A DNA stretch of 64,000 bases from Chamaelirium japonicum (GCA_947650365.1 OX393557.1:55094972-55158971); one strand, 5' to 3'; counted from the stretch's first letter, positions 44,206 to 52,308 are shown. Notes: generated by a model from the sequence alone, not told the origin. Translations and numbers: made by a program.

Positions 44206-44868
44206 ATGGCGAGGACAAAACATCAAGGTCAACCAGAAGGAAGTAACACTCAACAACAACCTCGTCCCGAGACTCGTTCAATGAGTCAAAGGCTCAACTT
44301 CGGACAGCCCCTTGCTGTCCCCGAGATGGGAGTTCGTTCAGGGAGTGGCAAATCTGTCGATCGACCTATCGCCCACCCCGCGCGACAGTCGATTGGGCAA
44401 ACAACACCCGCTCCTGCTGAAGATCCTCCATCGACCTACCAAATCTCTGCAGTCGACTTCCAGCTGCTTCAATTGGCAAAACAGAATGCCACCCTCACTG
44501 CTGAGAGGGATGCTCTGAAGAAGGCAGCCTCTGAGGCTGGAATCGCTCTTCCAATCCCCTCCACAAGCGAGAGAGTCGATCTTCCTCGATATTCCATCCA
44601 CTCCGAACAACGGAGGTCAATGGGTACTACTGCCCTCGAGAGGATTCGACGTGATCTAACTCCCTCTGCTACCCCCTGGAAGCAAAGTGTTTGGGATCGC
44701 CTCGAAGACGAGTCTTCCCAATCGTCTTCTGGCCGCAACTGCGACAAGAGGACACCTTCAAAACTCAACATACCAAGGAGGCACCAAATGAAAGGCGCTC
44801 CTTCAAAGAGTCGAGTTTCCCCTTCCATTCCACTTCAGCGTGGGCTTGGATCGGACCTCCGGCATTGA
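44206..44868 (+). CDS. gag: Gag, N-terminal part, ends at in-frame TGA
   Basis: Structural capsid precursor of the retrotransposon. This part of 220 residues is Gln/Ser/Pro/Arg-rich and mostly low complexity, as in the N-terminal region of plant Tat-type Gag. Residues about 84-111 (LLQLAKQNATLTAERDALKK) look like a short coiled coil. The start ATG at 44206 is the first one in the frame that carries Gag downstream, about 155 bp past the LTR. The frame stops at TGA 44866-44868, but the same frame is open again at once and continues through the second Gag entry (44890-45930). Seven codons separate the TGA from the next ATG. This is therefore one Gag frame with a single nonsense codon, either a mutation or a recoding site. 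Gene identity rests on the downstream part. Confidence 0.75.
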   Translation: MARTKHQGQPEGSNTQQQPRPETRSMSQRLNFGQPLAVPEMGVRSGSGKSVDRPIAHPARQSIGQTTPAPAEDPPSTYQISAVDFQLLQLAKQNATLTAERDALKKAASEAGIALPIPSTSERVDLPRYSIHSEQRRSMGTTALERIRRDLTPSATPWKQSVWDRLEDESSQSSSGRNCDKRTPSKLNIPRRHQMKGAPSKSRVSPSIPLQRGLGSDLRH

Positions 44869-44889
44869 CTTCAACCGGCAAATACTACA

Positions 44890-45930
44890 ATGCCTGAGCA
44901 AGACCTTGCGATCTTGCCTCTTGACCCACCTCTAGGTCGAGGACATGGTCGCAGGGGTGGCTATTCTTCTGCTGGGCCTCTACATCGAAGTCTCTTTGAG
45001 ACAACATTTCCAAGGGGATGGAGGACTCCAATCCTCCCCAAATTCAACTGCAACAGAGGAGATCCTACTCTCCACATCCTTGCCTTCAAGCAAGCCTTAA
45101 CGCCGTACGAAGAAGAAAACAATGTGCTCTGCCGCACCTTCGTAGGAAGTCTCGATGAACCGTCGCTCGACTGGTATCATAATCTCCGAGCTGGGTCCAT
45201 CACCCAGTTCGATGTTTTGGCTAAACTCTTTGCGCAGCATTATCAGCTTAATCTGAAGCCCGAGAAGAAGCTGGACTCTCTCTATCGGCTGAGGATGGGT
45301 GCTGACGAGACTCTCCGAAGTTTCACTAGGAGATTTTGCAACGAGCACCCTGCCCTCTCTGGAAGACATCTGGATGATAAAACCATCATGTTGGCTTTCC
45401 AGAACACTCTCCGATTCGATCTACACATTTACAACGACTTCATCCGCAATCCCCCTCCTTCTCTGGGTGCAATGTTTGATCGAATCCAGAGAGAGATCGA
45501 GGTGGAAGACGATCAAATCGCTCGGAAAGGACGAGAAACGAAGAGAAGGCCTGCTGAAAGAGAAACTCCAAAGTATGCTGCAAAAGCCCACAATGCTGAG
45601 GCAGCAGCCCATCCAGCCAATAAGTGGTCAAGAAATGATGGACGTCGATCTCCTCCAAACAAGACCACTTTCACCGAGTGGAATTTACCAATCGAGCAAA
45701 TCCTCGATCGCATTCAGCACGAAGAGTTCCTCCGATGGCCTAATCCACTGCAGCCCGACACCAAGTTCACTGCAGATAAAACAGTCTACTGTGATTTCCA
45801 TCGCAGTCATGGGCATTCTACCGATCAATGCCACCGGCTAAAGTATCATTTGGAAGATCTGCTACGTATAGGACATCTCCAAGAATTTGTCAAAGGCAGG
45901 CAAGATCATTCCGTCAAGCATCGACAGTGA
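44890..45930 (+). CDS. gag: Gag, capsid and nucleocapsid-like part
   Basis: 346 residues in the same frame as 44206-44868. Residues about 45-205 match the plant retrotransposon Gag (retrotrans_gag) pattern: TPILPKFNCNRGDP at the start, a FVGSLDEPSLDWYHNL segment, then SITQFDVLAKLFAQHY and LRSFTRRF. After a basic, charged linker (205-260), residues 301-314 read CDFHRSHGHSTDQC. This has the spacing of a retroviral CCHC knuckle (C-x2-x-x4-H-x4-C) but His instead of the second Cys. The following LEDLLRIGHLQEFV is typical of Tat-lineage Gag ends. The frame ends with TGA at 45928-45930, and no protease follows. The ATG at 44890 may serve as a start only if the upstream stop is not read through. Confidence 0.9.
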   Translation: MPEQDLAILPLDPPLGRGHGRRGGYSSAGPLHRSLFETTFPRGWRTPILPKFNCNRGDPTLHILAFKQALTPYEEENNVLCRTFVGSLDEPSLDWYHNLRAGSITQFDVLAKLFAQHYQLNLKPEKKLDSLYRLRMGADETLRSFTRRFCNEHPALSGRHLDDKTIMLAFQNTLRFDLHIYNDFIRNPPPSLGAMFDRIQREIEVEDDQIARKGRETKRRPAERETPKYAAKAHNAEAAAHPANKWSRNDGRRSPPNKTTFTEWNLPIEQILDRIQHEEFLRWPNPLQPDTKFTADKTVYCDFHRSHGHSTDQCHRLKYHLEDLLRIGHLQEFVKGRQDHSVKHRQ

Positions 45931-46249
45931 AGATCTCCCTTGAGATTGAAAGATCTGGGGGTTAGAGATGATCAACTTTCAAGCAACTATTTGTATTGCC
46001 AGAAAACACAGCAGCAGGAAACTAGCTCCCAACTGGGAAAGTCCAGACATGATCGAAATCAGGAGAAAGCAAAGGATCCTATCAATTGCCACGAACTTGG
46101 AAAGCTAGACATTTCAAAATGCTCTATTCTCGATGTAAATTCCAAGCTGGATAAAGATTGCTTTCAAATGTTCATCTTAATCAATTCAAATTCTAGAGCA
46201 GTTTCAAGCTATCTACATTCAAGCTCAAAGTTATCAGCATTCAAATTAC
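45931..46249 (+). other. Non-coding stretch after gag
   Basis: Where a protease-polymerase frame would start in an autonomous element, there are only short plus-strand frames with no recognisable aspartic-protease DTG/DSG context and no reverse-transcriptase motif. This looks like the 5' edge of the pol deletion or replacement. Confidence 0.7.
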
Positions 46250-46680
46250 CAGGTCGTTTAACAAGTTTGGGTGATTGAGTTGCGACTCAACCCCTTACAC
46301 GCAAATGTTAAACGGTTTCGGGTTGTGCTACAACACAACCTTCAAGTCACTGGTCATTTAACGAGTTTGGGAGTTCGTGTTGCGACACTACCCCTTACGT
46401 GCAAACGTTAAATGACTTTCAATTTCAATATCGTCTAACAAGTTTGGGTGCTTGAGTTGCGACTTAATCCCTCACATACAAATGTTAACGATTTCAAGTT
46501 GTGCTACAACACAACCTTCAATTTCAATATCGTCTAACAAGTTTGGGTGCTTGAGTTGCGACTCAACCCCTCACGTACAAATGTTAACGATTTCAAGTCG
46601 TGCTCCAACAAAGTTCAATTTTCAAGTTATTCAACAGTTTGGGTGATCGAGTTGCGACTCATCCCTTTGCATTCAAGTGT
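46250..46680 (+). repeat. Tandem repeat with stem-loops, ~77-100 bp units
   Basis: Five imperfect units, anchored by ACAAGTTTGGGTG or a variant at 46261, 46361, 46438, 46537 and 46633 (spacings about 100, 77, 99 and 96 bp). Units contain TTGAGTTGCGACTCAA, a near-palindrome. Several also contain GGTTGTGCTACAACACAACC, whose GGTTGTG and CACAACC arms are perfect. The repeat lies between the 3' ends of gag and the antisense gene, where the two transcripts converge. It has no coding potential. Confidence 0.85.
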
Positions 46681-46865
46681 GTATATGTATTCAAATATTT
46701 CAATGCTATCCAGAACAGGACATTCAATGACATTCAACTCAAGACATTCAATTTCAAGCACCAGAAAGATATCTTCTATTATCAAAAATTGGTCAAGTAC
46801 AATGTCGAGCTGCTACATATCAAAAGTTTACAAGTGTAAACAACAAAGAAAAAGGCAAAAACACA
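46681..46865. other. Non-coding spacer at the 3' end of the antisense gene
   Basis: AT-rich sequence directly downstream of the antisense stop codon, presumably its 3' UTR on the minus strand. No clear AATAAA polyadenylation signal is visible on that strand. Confidence 0.5.
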
Positions 46866-47393
46866 TCAGGGCTTGGCTACGCTTGGAGCGCGCGACTTCT
46901 CCCCCTCAGATCCAGCACGAGCTTTGCTCGCCGCTGATGCCTTGGAGGATCGGACACTGGCAACATGGACCCTGAGTGCTTCTGCTGCCTTTTCAGCTGT
47001 TTCCCTGTAGCTCTGGCACTCACTCCGCATATGCTCCAGCTCCTTCTTATGAATCTCTGCTGAAGCAGCAAGTTGAGCCTCCAGCTCCTTTATTCGAGCA
47101 GCACGATCGAAGCCCAAGTTCTTGATCCTGAAGAATCGCTTCTTCAAATCTTCAAGCTCATGACCCCGGGCCTCGTATCCATTCTGCCAGCCCTTGCTCT
47201 CCAACTTTTCCTTGCGAAGGGCCTCGGTCTTGGCCTTCAATGCCTCTTTCTTTGAGGATAGAGCCTCCCTCAGCTTGTCCCTCTCCTCGCTTACGACCTC
47301 CAGTGCGGCAGCTAAGCGAGAGACTTCAGCTGAAGCTTCTTTTGCTCCCGCCTTCATGGAGAGCTTGGTCACGACATTCAAAACTGCTGAATT
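46866..47393 (-). CDS. Antisense gene exon 3, coiled-coil C-terminus
   Basis: 175 codons plus stop, starting NSAVLNVVTKLSMKAG after a TTTTGCAG acceptor. Most of it is a heptad-rich helix: EVSRLAAALEVVSEERDKLR, then KKEALKAKTEALRKEKLE, and further on ARIKELEAQLAASAEIHKKE. The last 40 residues are Ser/Ala/Lys/Arg-rich. A long coiled coil at this end is typical of the plant putative gypsy-type transposon proteins and suggests self-association. The upstream ATG at 47408 lies inside the intron and is not needed. Confidence 0.8.
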   Translation of the reverse strand, partial: NSAVLNVVTKLSMKAGAKEASAEVSRLAAALEVVSEERDKLREALSSKKEALKAKTEALRKEKLESKGWQNGYEARGHELEDLKKRFFRIKNLGFDRAARIKELEAQLAASAEIHKKELEHMRSECQSYRETAEKAAEALRVHVASVRSSKASAASKARAGSEGEKSRAPSVAKP

Positions 47394-47467
47394 CTGCAAA
47401 AAGAACAAAAGAGTTAGAATTATTCTGAAGATGCAATTCAGATGATCGGTCGAACAGATGCACTTAC

Positions 47468-47604
47468 CACCAGTTCGAGCCTGTCGAAAGCTTCATCCAG
47501 AGTAGCCCCTGGAAGATTGCAGAGTTTCCGGATCACAAATGTGGGGTGGTTGATGTCAACATCACCCAAACTCTTCATCTTCGGGGTCGAGCCAGCAGGC
47601 GCAC
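47468..47604 (-). CDS. Antisense gene exon 2 (137 bp)
   Basis: Bounded by TTGCAG on one side and GTAAGT on the other. In the frame that joins exon 3 it reads open throughout, including KSLGDVDINHPTFVIRKLCN and GATLDEAFDRLEL. In the frame delivered by exon 1 it hits TGA after nine codons. The coding frame, conserved splice signals and length support a real exon; the phase conflict points to a one-base lesion upstream. Confidence 0.7.
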
Positions 47605-47687
47605 CTGCAATCAACACAAGAGGTCAAAGTGTTAGACTATTTCCAATCTTCAGAGGCAAGAAAATCAAGGCCAGTTAGCATAATTAC

Positions 47688-49634
47688 CTGAGGCTTCAAC
47701 CCTTGGCTCCTTACCCTTTCGGCATCAGAACCACCCTGAGGGGTCGATTTCTCCTGAGTAAGGACCGGCGCTGGCTGAGGTTGAGTAGCTCCATCACCCA
47801 CGCGACTTTCCCTCTCCAAATGGATAGGAGAGGGAGCATCCCGGGGAGGTGAGACTCTTTCTTCCTCCTGTGGCCCGCCTGGCTGGATGAGTCCCGCCAC
47901 CATGGCAGCCACCTCCTCAGCCAGAGACCGAGAGGGGGGTGGGGGTTGCTCAACCTCTATACCCCCGCTCGTTGTCGCTCCTTCGAGACGGGGTACTTCA
48001 GGTGGAATTTGATCGAGGGGTGTGGGGTTGCTTCCAACCCCACCACTCCTCGACAACTTTATTTTGAAGCGCAGTGGCTTCTTCAATTCATCAAACTTGT
48101 AGGTAGGAATCACCTTAGGGTCATCGCCCGTTGCATCCATGACCGCTTCCATCTTGCGAGCTTTAACTTGGTCAATAAGGATCGGCTGCGAATCCTCATC
48201 GGCCTTACCAATGGGGGTGGAAGGAATTTCTTCCTCACCACCCCCATGTCCTTCGGTACCACCAGTGGGGGTGGGAGGAATTTCTTCCTCGCCACCCCCA
48301 TGTCCTTCGCCCTCACCATCGTCTCCATTTCCTTCACCACTGTCGCTGCTGTCGTCGGAATCATCATCATCACCATCGTCTTCACCATCGTCTTCACCTT
48401 CCTCTTCACCTTCCTCTTCTTCCCCCTCTTCTTCTTTTTTCTTCTCCTCCTCAATTAGCACTTTCCTTTTCTTCTTCGCTGGCCCCTTCGGAGTTACCAG
48501 TTTCTCCTCCGAGGGAAGTGCGCGCCTGGCTCCATAAACCTTCTTCTCGAACCGAAGCCTTCTAACAATTTTTCCAGACTGAGGGTCCTCCTCGTAATCT
48601 GAGTAGATGACCTCATTGTCTTCATAGCAGGCCTTCGATCGGTGGAGAAGGTTGGCCTTGCCGTGTCGAACTGGGCAGTTCGAGAACTGCTTCCAAGATC
48701 GGGTCCCGCAGGTTAATTCCAGGAAGAGATTATCAACAGCTCCCACCTGCTCCGGAGACCACGCAAGAGCTCCTCCTACACTGAACATATCTATTTCATC
48801 ATGCACATTGTATCGCGGGACCTCAGGAACAGACATCGGGGTCCAGGCACCAGACACCGACAGCGGCCAGTCAGTATAAAGCTTATCAGAACCAATAGTG
48901 TCCTCGATCGGTCGAAGAGCAGACACACCTGTCAGATAGAAGAATGGACTGTCTCTCCTCCAGGCCCATCGGTAGTGATAGAAAAAATATCCAAACTCTA
49001 TCCGGGCTTCTTCACCTTCGGGGAGGCTGGAATAGCATTCCCTCAGCTCCTTCTGGAAGTCCGATTCTACACGACAGAAAGCGTAGATGATCCTCCAGGA
49101 GTTTCCAGTCACCTGCCCGGGACAGAGACCAGAGAGGTTCAGTAACCTCGCAGCAAAGGGAGGCAGTGGAAGGCGCAGTCCACAGTTGAGCTGGCCGATC
49201 ATGACGATAGTCCCCATCACCTGCTCTTTGCTCGCATACGAGACAAAGATTGTTCGTCTGTCAATACCAAAAGCTGACATAACTCCCGGAAGCGCTGGCT
49301 GGGCCTTCCCCTCAGTAAAACACACTAGCAGCTTCTGCAGTTTCTCCCTCTTCACGTCAGTGAGTTTGCCGCCAATGTTATACCCAAATTCTGGTTCCAC
49401 CGACAGAGGTAACTGCGGGCAGAGGACAAACTTTGCCTTGGGAATCTGCTCTGGCCTTGACGGTGCAGAAGCAAACCCCACCCCTTGGTGCCTTTTGCCC
49501 AGCTGTCCAAGTTCGGCAAGTGCGGCCTTGCCCTTGCCACGACCCTTCGGAGGGGATGGAACCTCAACAATCTCCTTCCCTTTCCTCTTCGAAGGGACCC
49601 CGCCAGACTTCTTCGAACTTCCAGAAGACGCCAT
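47688..49634 (-). CDS. Antisense gene exon 1 (649 codons)
   Basis: Residues 1-40 are basic and Ser/Gly-rich (PSKRKGKE, KGRGKGK). Residues about 70-270 form the folded-looking part, with LRLPLPPFAARLLNLSGLCP at 153-172, then QVTGNSWRIIYAF, FGYFFYHYRWAWRRD near 214-228 and LYTDWPLSVSGAW near 252-264. This pattern matches the plant putative gypsy-type transposon family. KKKRKV at 387-392 resembles the SV40-type nuclear signal. Residues 395-451 are almost entirely Glu, Asp and Gly. A 54-bp duplication gives two copies of GHGGGEEEIP at 444 and 462. The rest is Pro-rich and probably disordered. The open frame extends upstream to 49889, but that part covers the TATA box and leader and is unlikely to be translated. 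Confidence 0.8.
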
Positions 49635-49728
49635 CTGATCGATCGAGCAAGAGCAGAAATCGAGAGCAAGAGAGTCTGGACTTCGAAAAATTTTGGAAGC
49701 GTGAGGCAAAAATGACAGCCAGTGAAAC

Positions 49729-49735
49729 TTATATA
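49729..49735 (-). promoter_or_regulatory. TATA box of the antisense gene
   Basis: On the minus strand the sequence reads GGGTATATAAGTTTC. It is 95 bp upstream of the antisense ATG at 49634, giving a predicted start near 49700 and a leader of about 65 nt. With the two G-boxes just upstream it forms a compact plant-style promoter inside the element. Confidence 0.75.
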
Positions 49736-49764
49736 CCCAGGGTAAACCAGGTACGCAAATCGAG

Positions 49765-49815
49765 AAGACACGTGTCTTCACCATATCAAATCGCGTGTTT
49801 TTGTAGGAACACGTG
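49765..49815 (-). promoter_or_regulatory. Two G-boxes (one ABRE-like) upstream of the antisense TATA
   Basis: CACGTG at 49769-49774 is the centre of a perfect 14-bp palindrome, AAGACACGTGTCTT (49765-49778). A second CACGTG at 49810-49815 reads CACGTGGC on the plus strand, the ACGTGGC core of ABA-response elements. They lie about 35 and 75 bp upstream of the antisense TATA box, a normal spacing for bZIP or bHLH sites in plants. Function is inferred from position only. Confidence 0.6.
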
Positions 49816-49839
49816 GCATCCATCCGTAGCAAGCGCAAA

Positions 49840-50079
49840 ATCAGGCGAACCGTCGGACCAGACGAAACGTCGGACCTACCGGTCCGCATGAGCCAAACGG
49901 TCCAAGTGAGCCACCGGTTTGAGTAAACCGGACCGCCGAGTCAAAGCCACATTCAAACCAACCAAAGACTCAAAACAGGAAAGATCAAACTCCATCAATG
50001 ATCAAAACTCTGCAAGAAGATCGCAGAACGGAACAGTTACGAAACCCTCTCTAAGGGCAGGTTCAAAACTTTCAACTAA
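49840..50079. other. Spacer with short direct and inverted motifs
   Basis: No gene. CGTCGGACC occurs twice at about 49853-49880, and ACCGGT/ACCGGTCCG/AAACCGGACCG motifs cluster at 49878-49935. These may belong to the distal antisense promoter. The stretch then runs into the 119-bp tandem repeat. Confidence 0.5.
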
Positions 50080-51440
50080 TCTGTCAAATTTCTACTGGAT
50101 CTGGCAAAAAACCAAGGTTTTTTGCCGATCACTCGAACCTTGACCGGATAATTTTTTACCGATCGGACAAACTTGTCCGATCGGCAAAAATCATTCGATC
50201 GGTCAAATTTCTACTGGATCTGACAAAAAACCAAGGTTTTTTGCCGATCACTCGAACCTTGACCGGATAATTTTTTTTTTTTACCGATCGGACGAACTTG
50301 TCCGATCGGCAAAAATCATTCGATCGGTCAAATTCCTACTGGATCTGGCAAAAAACCAAGGTTTTTTGCCGATCACTCGAACCTTGACCGGATAATTTTT
50401 TACCAATCGGACGAACTTGTCCGATCGGCAAAAATCATTCGATCGGTCAAATTCCTACTGGATCTGGCAAAAAACCAAGGTTTTTTGCCGATCACTTGAA
50501 CCTTGACCGGATAATTTTTTACCGATCGGACAAACTTGTCCGATCGGCAAAAATCATTCGATCGGTCAAATTTCTACTGGATCTGGAGAAAAACCAAGGT
50601 TTTTTGCCGATCACTTGAACCTTGACTGGATAATTTTTTACCGATCGGACAAACTTGTCCGATCGGCAAAAATCATTCGATCGGTCAAATTCCTACTGGA
50701 TCTGGCAAAAAACCAAGGTTTTTTACCGATCACTTGAACCTTGACCGGATAATTTTTTACCGATCGGACAAACTTGTCCGATCGGCAAAAATCATTCGAT
50801 CGGTCAAATTTCTACTGGATCTGGAGAAAAACCAAGGTTTTTTGCCGATCACTTGAACCTTGACCGGATAATTTTTTACCGATCGGACAAACTTGTCCGA
50901 TCGGCAAAAATCATTTGATCGGTCAAATTTTTACTGGATCTGGCAAAAAACCAAGGTTTTTTGCCGATCACTTGAACCTTGACCGAACAGTTTTTTACCG
51001 ATCGGACAAACTTGTCCGATCGGCAAAAATCATTCGATCGGTCAAATTTGTACTGGACCTGGCAAAAAACCAAGGTTTTTTGCCGATCACTCGAATCTTG
51101 ATCGGATAATTTTTACCGATCGGACAAACTTGTCCGATCGGCAAAAATCATTCGATCGGTCAAATTTCCTACTGGATCGGTCAAAAAACCAATGTTTTTG
51201 ACCGATCACCCTATTCTTGACCGGTTGAATTTTGACCGATCGGTCAAAATTTGACCGATCGGTCAAATATGACTGATCGGTCAAAAATTAATCAATCGGT
51301 CAAATTTCAACCGATCGGTCAAATTTCCTACTGGATCGGTCAAAAAACCATGTTTTTTTACCGATCACCCGATTCTTGACCGGTTGAATTTTGACCGATC
51401 GGTCAAAATTGACCGATCAATCAAAATTGACCGGTCAGTC
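50080..51440 (+). repeat. Hairpin-rich ~119-bp tandem repeat before the 3' LTR
   Basis: About eleven units anchored by TACTGGATC (or TACTGGACC) at 50093, 50212, 50337, 50456, 50575, 50694, 50813, 50932, 51051, 51170 and 51329. Most spacings are exactly 119 bp. Each typical unit holds two inverted repeats. One is CCGATCGGACAA and TTGTCCGATCGG, 12-bp arms with a 2-base spacer. The other is CAAGGTT and AACCTTG around 16 bases. From 51170 the units are diverged and filled with the palindrome TTGACCGATCGGTCAA and variants. Tandem repeats at this 3' position are characteristic of Tat-lineage elements and are a known source of new satellites. The small frames seen here are repeat artefacts. Confidence 0.93.
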
Positions 51441-51537
51441 CTTTTTTGTGCTAACACTCGATAAGCTTCTTCATGCCTTTTGCAACAGGGGTTTTTTTGC
51501 ACCAAATCCAAGCCAGCCAGAACGAACTCTAGCTAAC

Positions 51538-51551
51538 TTGGAGGGGGTAAC
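51538..51551 (+). other. Polypurine tract
   Basis: TTGGAGGGGGTAAC directly precedes the TG of the 3' LTR. A GGAGGGGG run is a good polypurine tract for plus-strand priming, although four non-purine-rich bases (TAAC) separate it from the LTR. Confidence 0.75.
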
Positions 51552-52308
51552 TGTGGGTGCAAATTTTGGCAGAAGTCTACCACGGGACCCACCTGCCCTG
51601 CCTGGTGGGACCACGAAGTCTACCACGGGACCCACCTGCCCTGCCTGGTGGGACCACAAGAACTACCCCGGGACTCACCGGCCCTGCCTGGTGGGCCCAC
51701 GAAGACTACCACGGGACCCATCGGCCCTGCCTGGTGGGCCCACAAGGACCACCGCGGGACCCATCGGCCCTGTCCAATAGGCCCACGAGCCTGTAGAAAC
51801 CCCCAGAAGACGGCAGCGGAGCCCACCAGCTTTACCTGGAGGATCCCCAGATACGACAGCAGAAACCGCCATTCACCCCGGAATTCCTCCCAGAGAAGCC
51901 TATAAATAGCAGAGCCTTCGAATGTAAAAGGATCGAATCTCAGATCGAACTCTCAGTTCTAAAAAACCAGAGCTCTGGGATTTCCAACTTCCCATCTTCC
52001 ACCTCTCTTTGATCTTCTCTTTTTCTCTCAAAGAGATCAGTGTTTACAGTGATACTCGGCCTGTCGAGATCACTCCAGCATAAGTGTTAGTGAATTCGGG
52101 TTGCTCCCTATAGCACGGAGACGTAGGCTTCGGCTGAACTCCGAGATCAATCTCTTGTGTCAAACTCTCTCTGATTGCCTCTCTGTTTACATATCGAAAG
52201 AGGTAACTTCAAATCCAATTGACAGATCGATCAACGATCTTCAACTCGAACCTTCAATTGACTGGTGCTGCGAGAGTCTTCGGGTCGGCACGAAGATTTT
52301 CCCCCACA
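51552..52308 (+). repeat. 3' LTR
   Basis: 757 bp, opening TGTGGGTGC and closing CCCCCACA with the canonical CA. The 43-bp units lie at 51577-51791 and the TATA box at 51901-51908. Length equals the 5' LTR. The final 306 bp match it except for the penultimate base. Confidence 0.95.

Larger units (their letters stand above)
46866..49634 (-). pseudogene. Antisense three-exon gene, putative gypsy-type transposon protein, frame broken at exon 1/2
   Basis: A gene on the strand opposite gag. The predicted exons are 49634-47688, 47604-47468 and 47393-46866. The introns, 83 and 74 bp, have GT-AG ends: CAG|GTAATT to TTGCAG|GTG, and GTG|GTAAGT to TTTTGCAG|AAT. The start ATG at 49634 has a GATCAGATGG context and lies about 95 bp below an antisense TATA box. 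The product combines a plant 'putative gypsy type transposon' (PF04195-like) region, basic and acidic tracts and a coiled coil; its biochemical role is unknown. Exon 1 ends in phase 0, but the frame of exons 2 and 3 needs a one-base shift. Spliced as predicted, translation stops after nine codons of exon 2. The other-frame limits place the lost base between 47688 and 47724, possibly in the CCCTTT run at 47714-47719. Antisense frames at this position are known in Grande-, RIRE2- and Ogre-like elements. Confidence 0.75.
43294..52308 (+). mobile_element. Non-autonomous Ty3/gypsy LTR retrotransposon, Tat/RIRE2-like, 9015 bp
   Basis: A complete element: 757-bp LTRs in direct orientation, GAATT target duplication, PBS, purine tract, and a 7.5-kb internal region. 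In order it holds gag (44206-45930, one in-frame stop), a ~100-bp tandem repeat (46250-46680), a spliced antisense gene (49634 to 46866) and a hairpin-rich ~119-bp tandem repeat (50080-51440). No stretch encodes protease, reverse transcriptase, RNase H or integrase; the non-genic intervals have no long plus-strand frame. Tat-lineage elements of plants are known for extra, often antisense, frames and for 3' tandem repeats, and pol-less relatives of RIRE2 such as Dasheng are known in rice. This element fits that picture but keeps gag. It would need polymerase and integrase supplied by a partner element. Confidence 0.93.

Noticed and set aside
45931-46850. Degenerate pol genes after gag
   Set aside because: No DTG/DSG protease, YxDD or integrase HHCC/DDE context could be seen in any frame; the region is tandem repeat and spacer.
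48139-48537. Ser/Pro-rich plus-strand frame
   Set aside because: Shadow of the Glu/Asp-rich antisense exon: acidic codons read backwards give Ser/Pro/Phe runs.
50876-51284. Small frames in the hairpin repeat
   Set aside because: Repeat artefacts with KPWFFAR/DRSNDFCRSD-type repeating peptide.
50080-51440. Possible origin of the 23-bp satellite from the element's 119-bp repeat (both contain TCATTCG and GATC)
   Set aside because: Similarity is limited to a few bases; the flanking bases of the units do not align, and the element clearly inserted into satellite that already existed.
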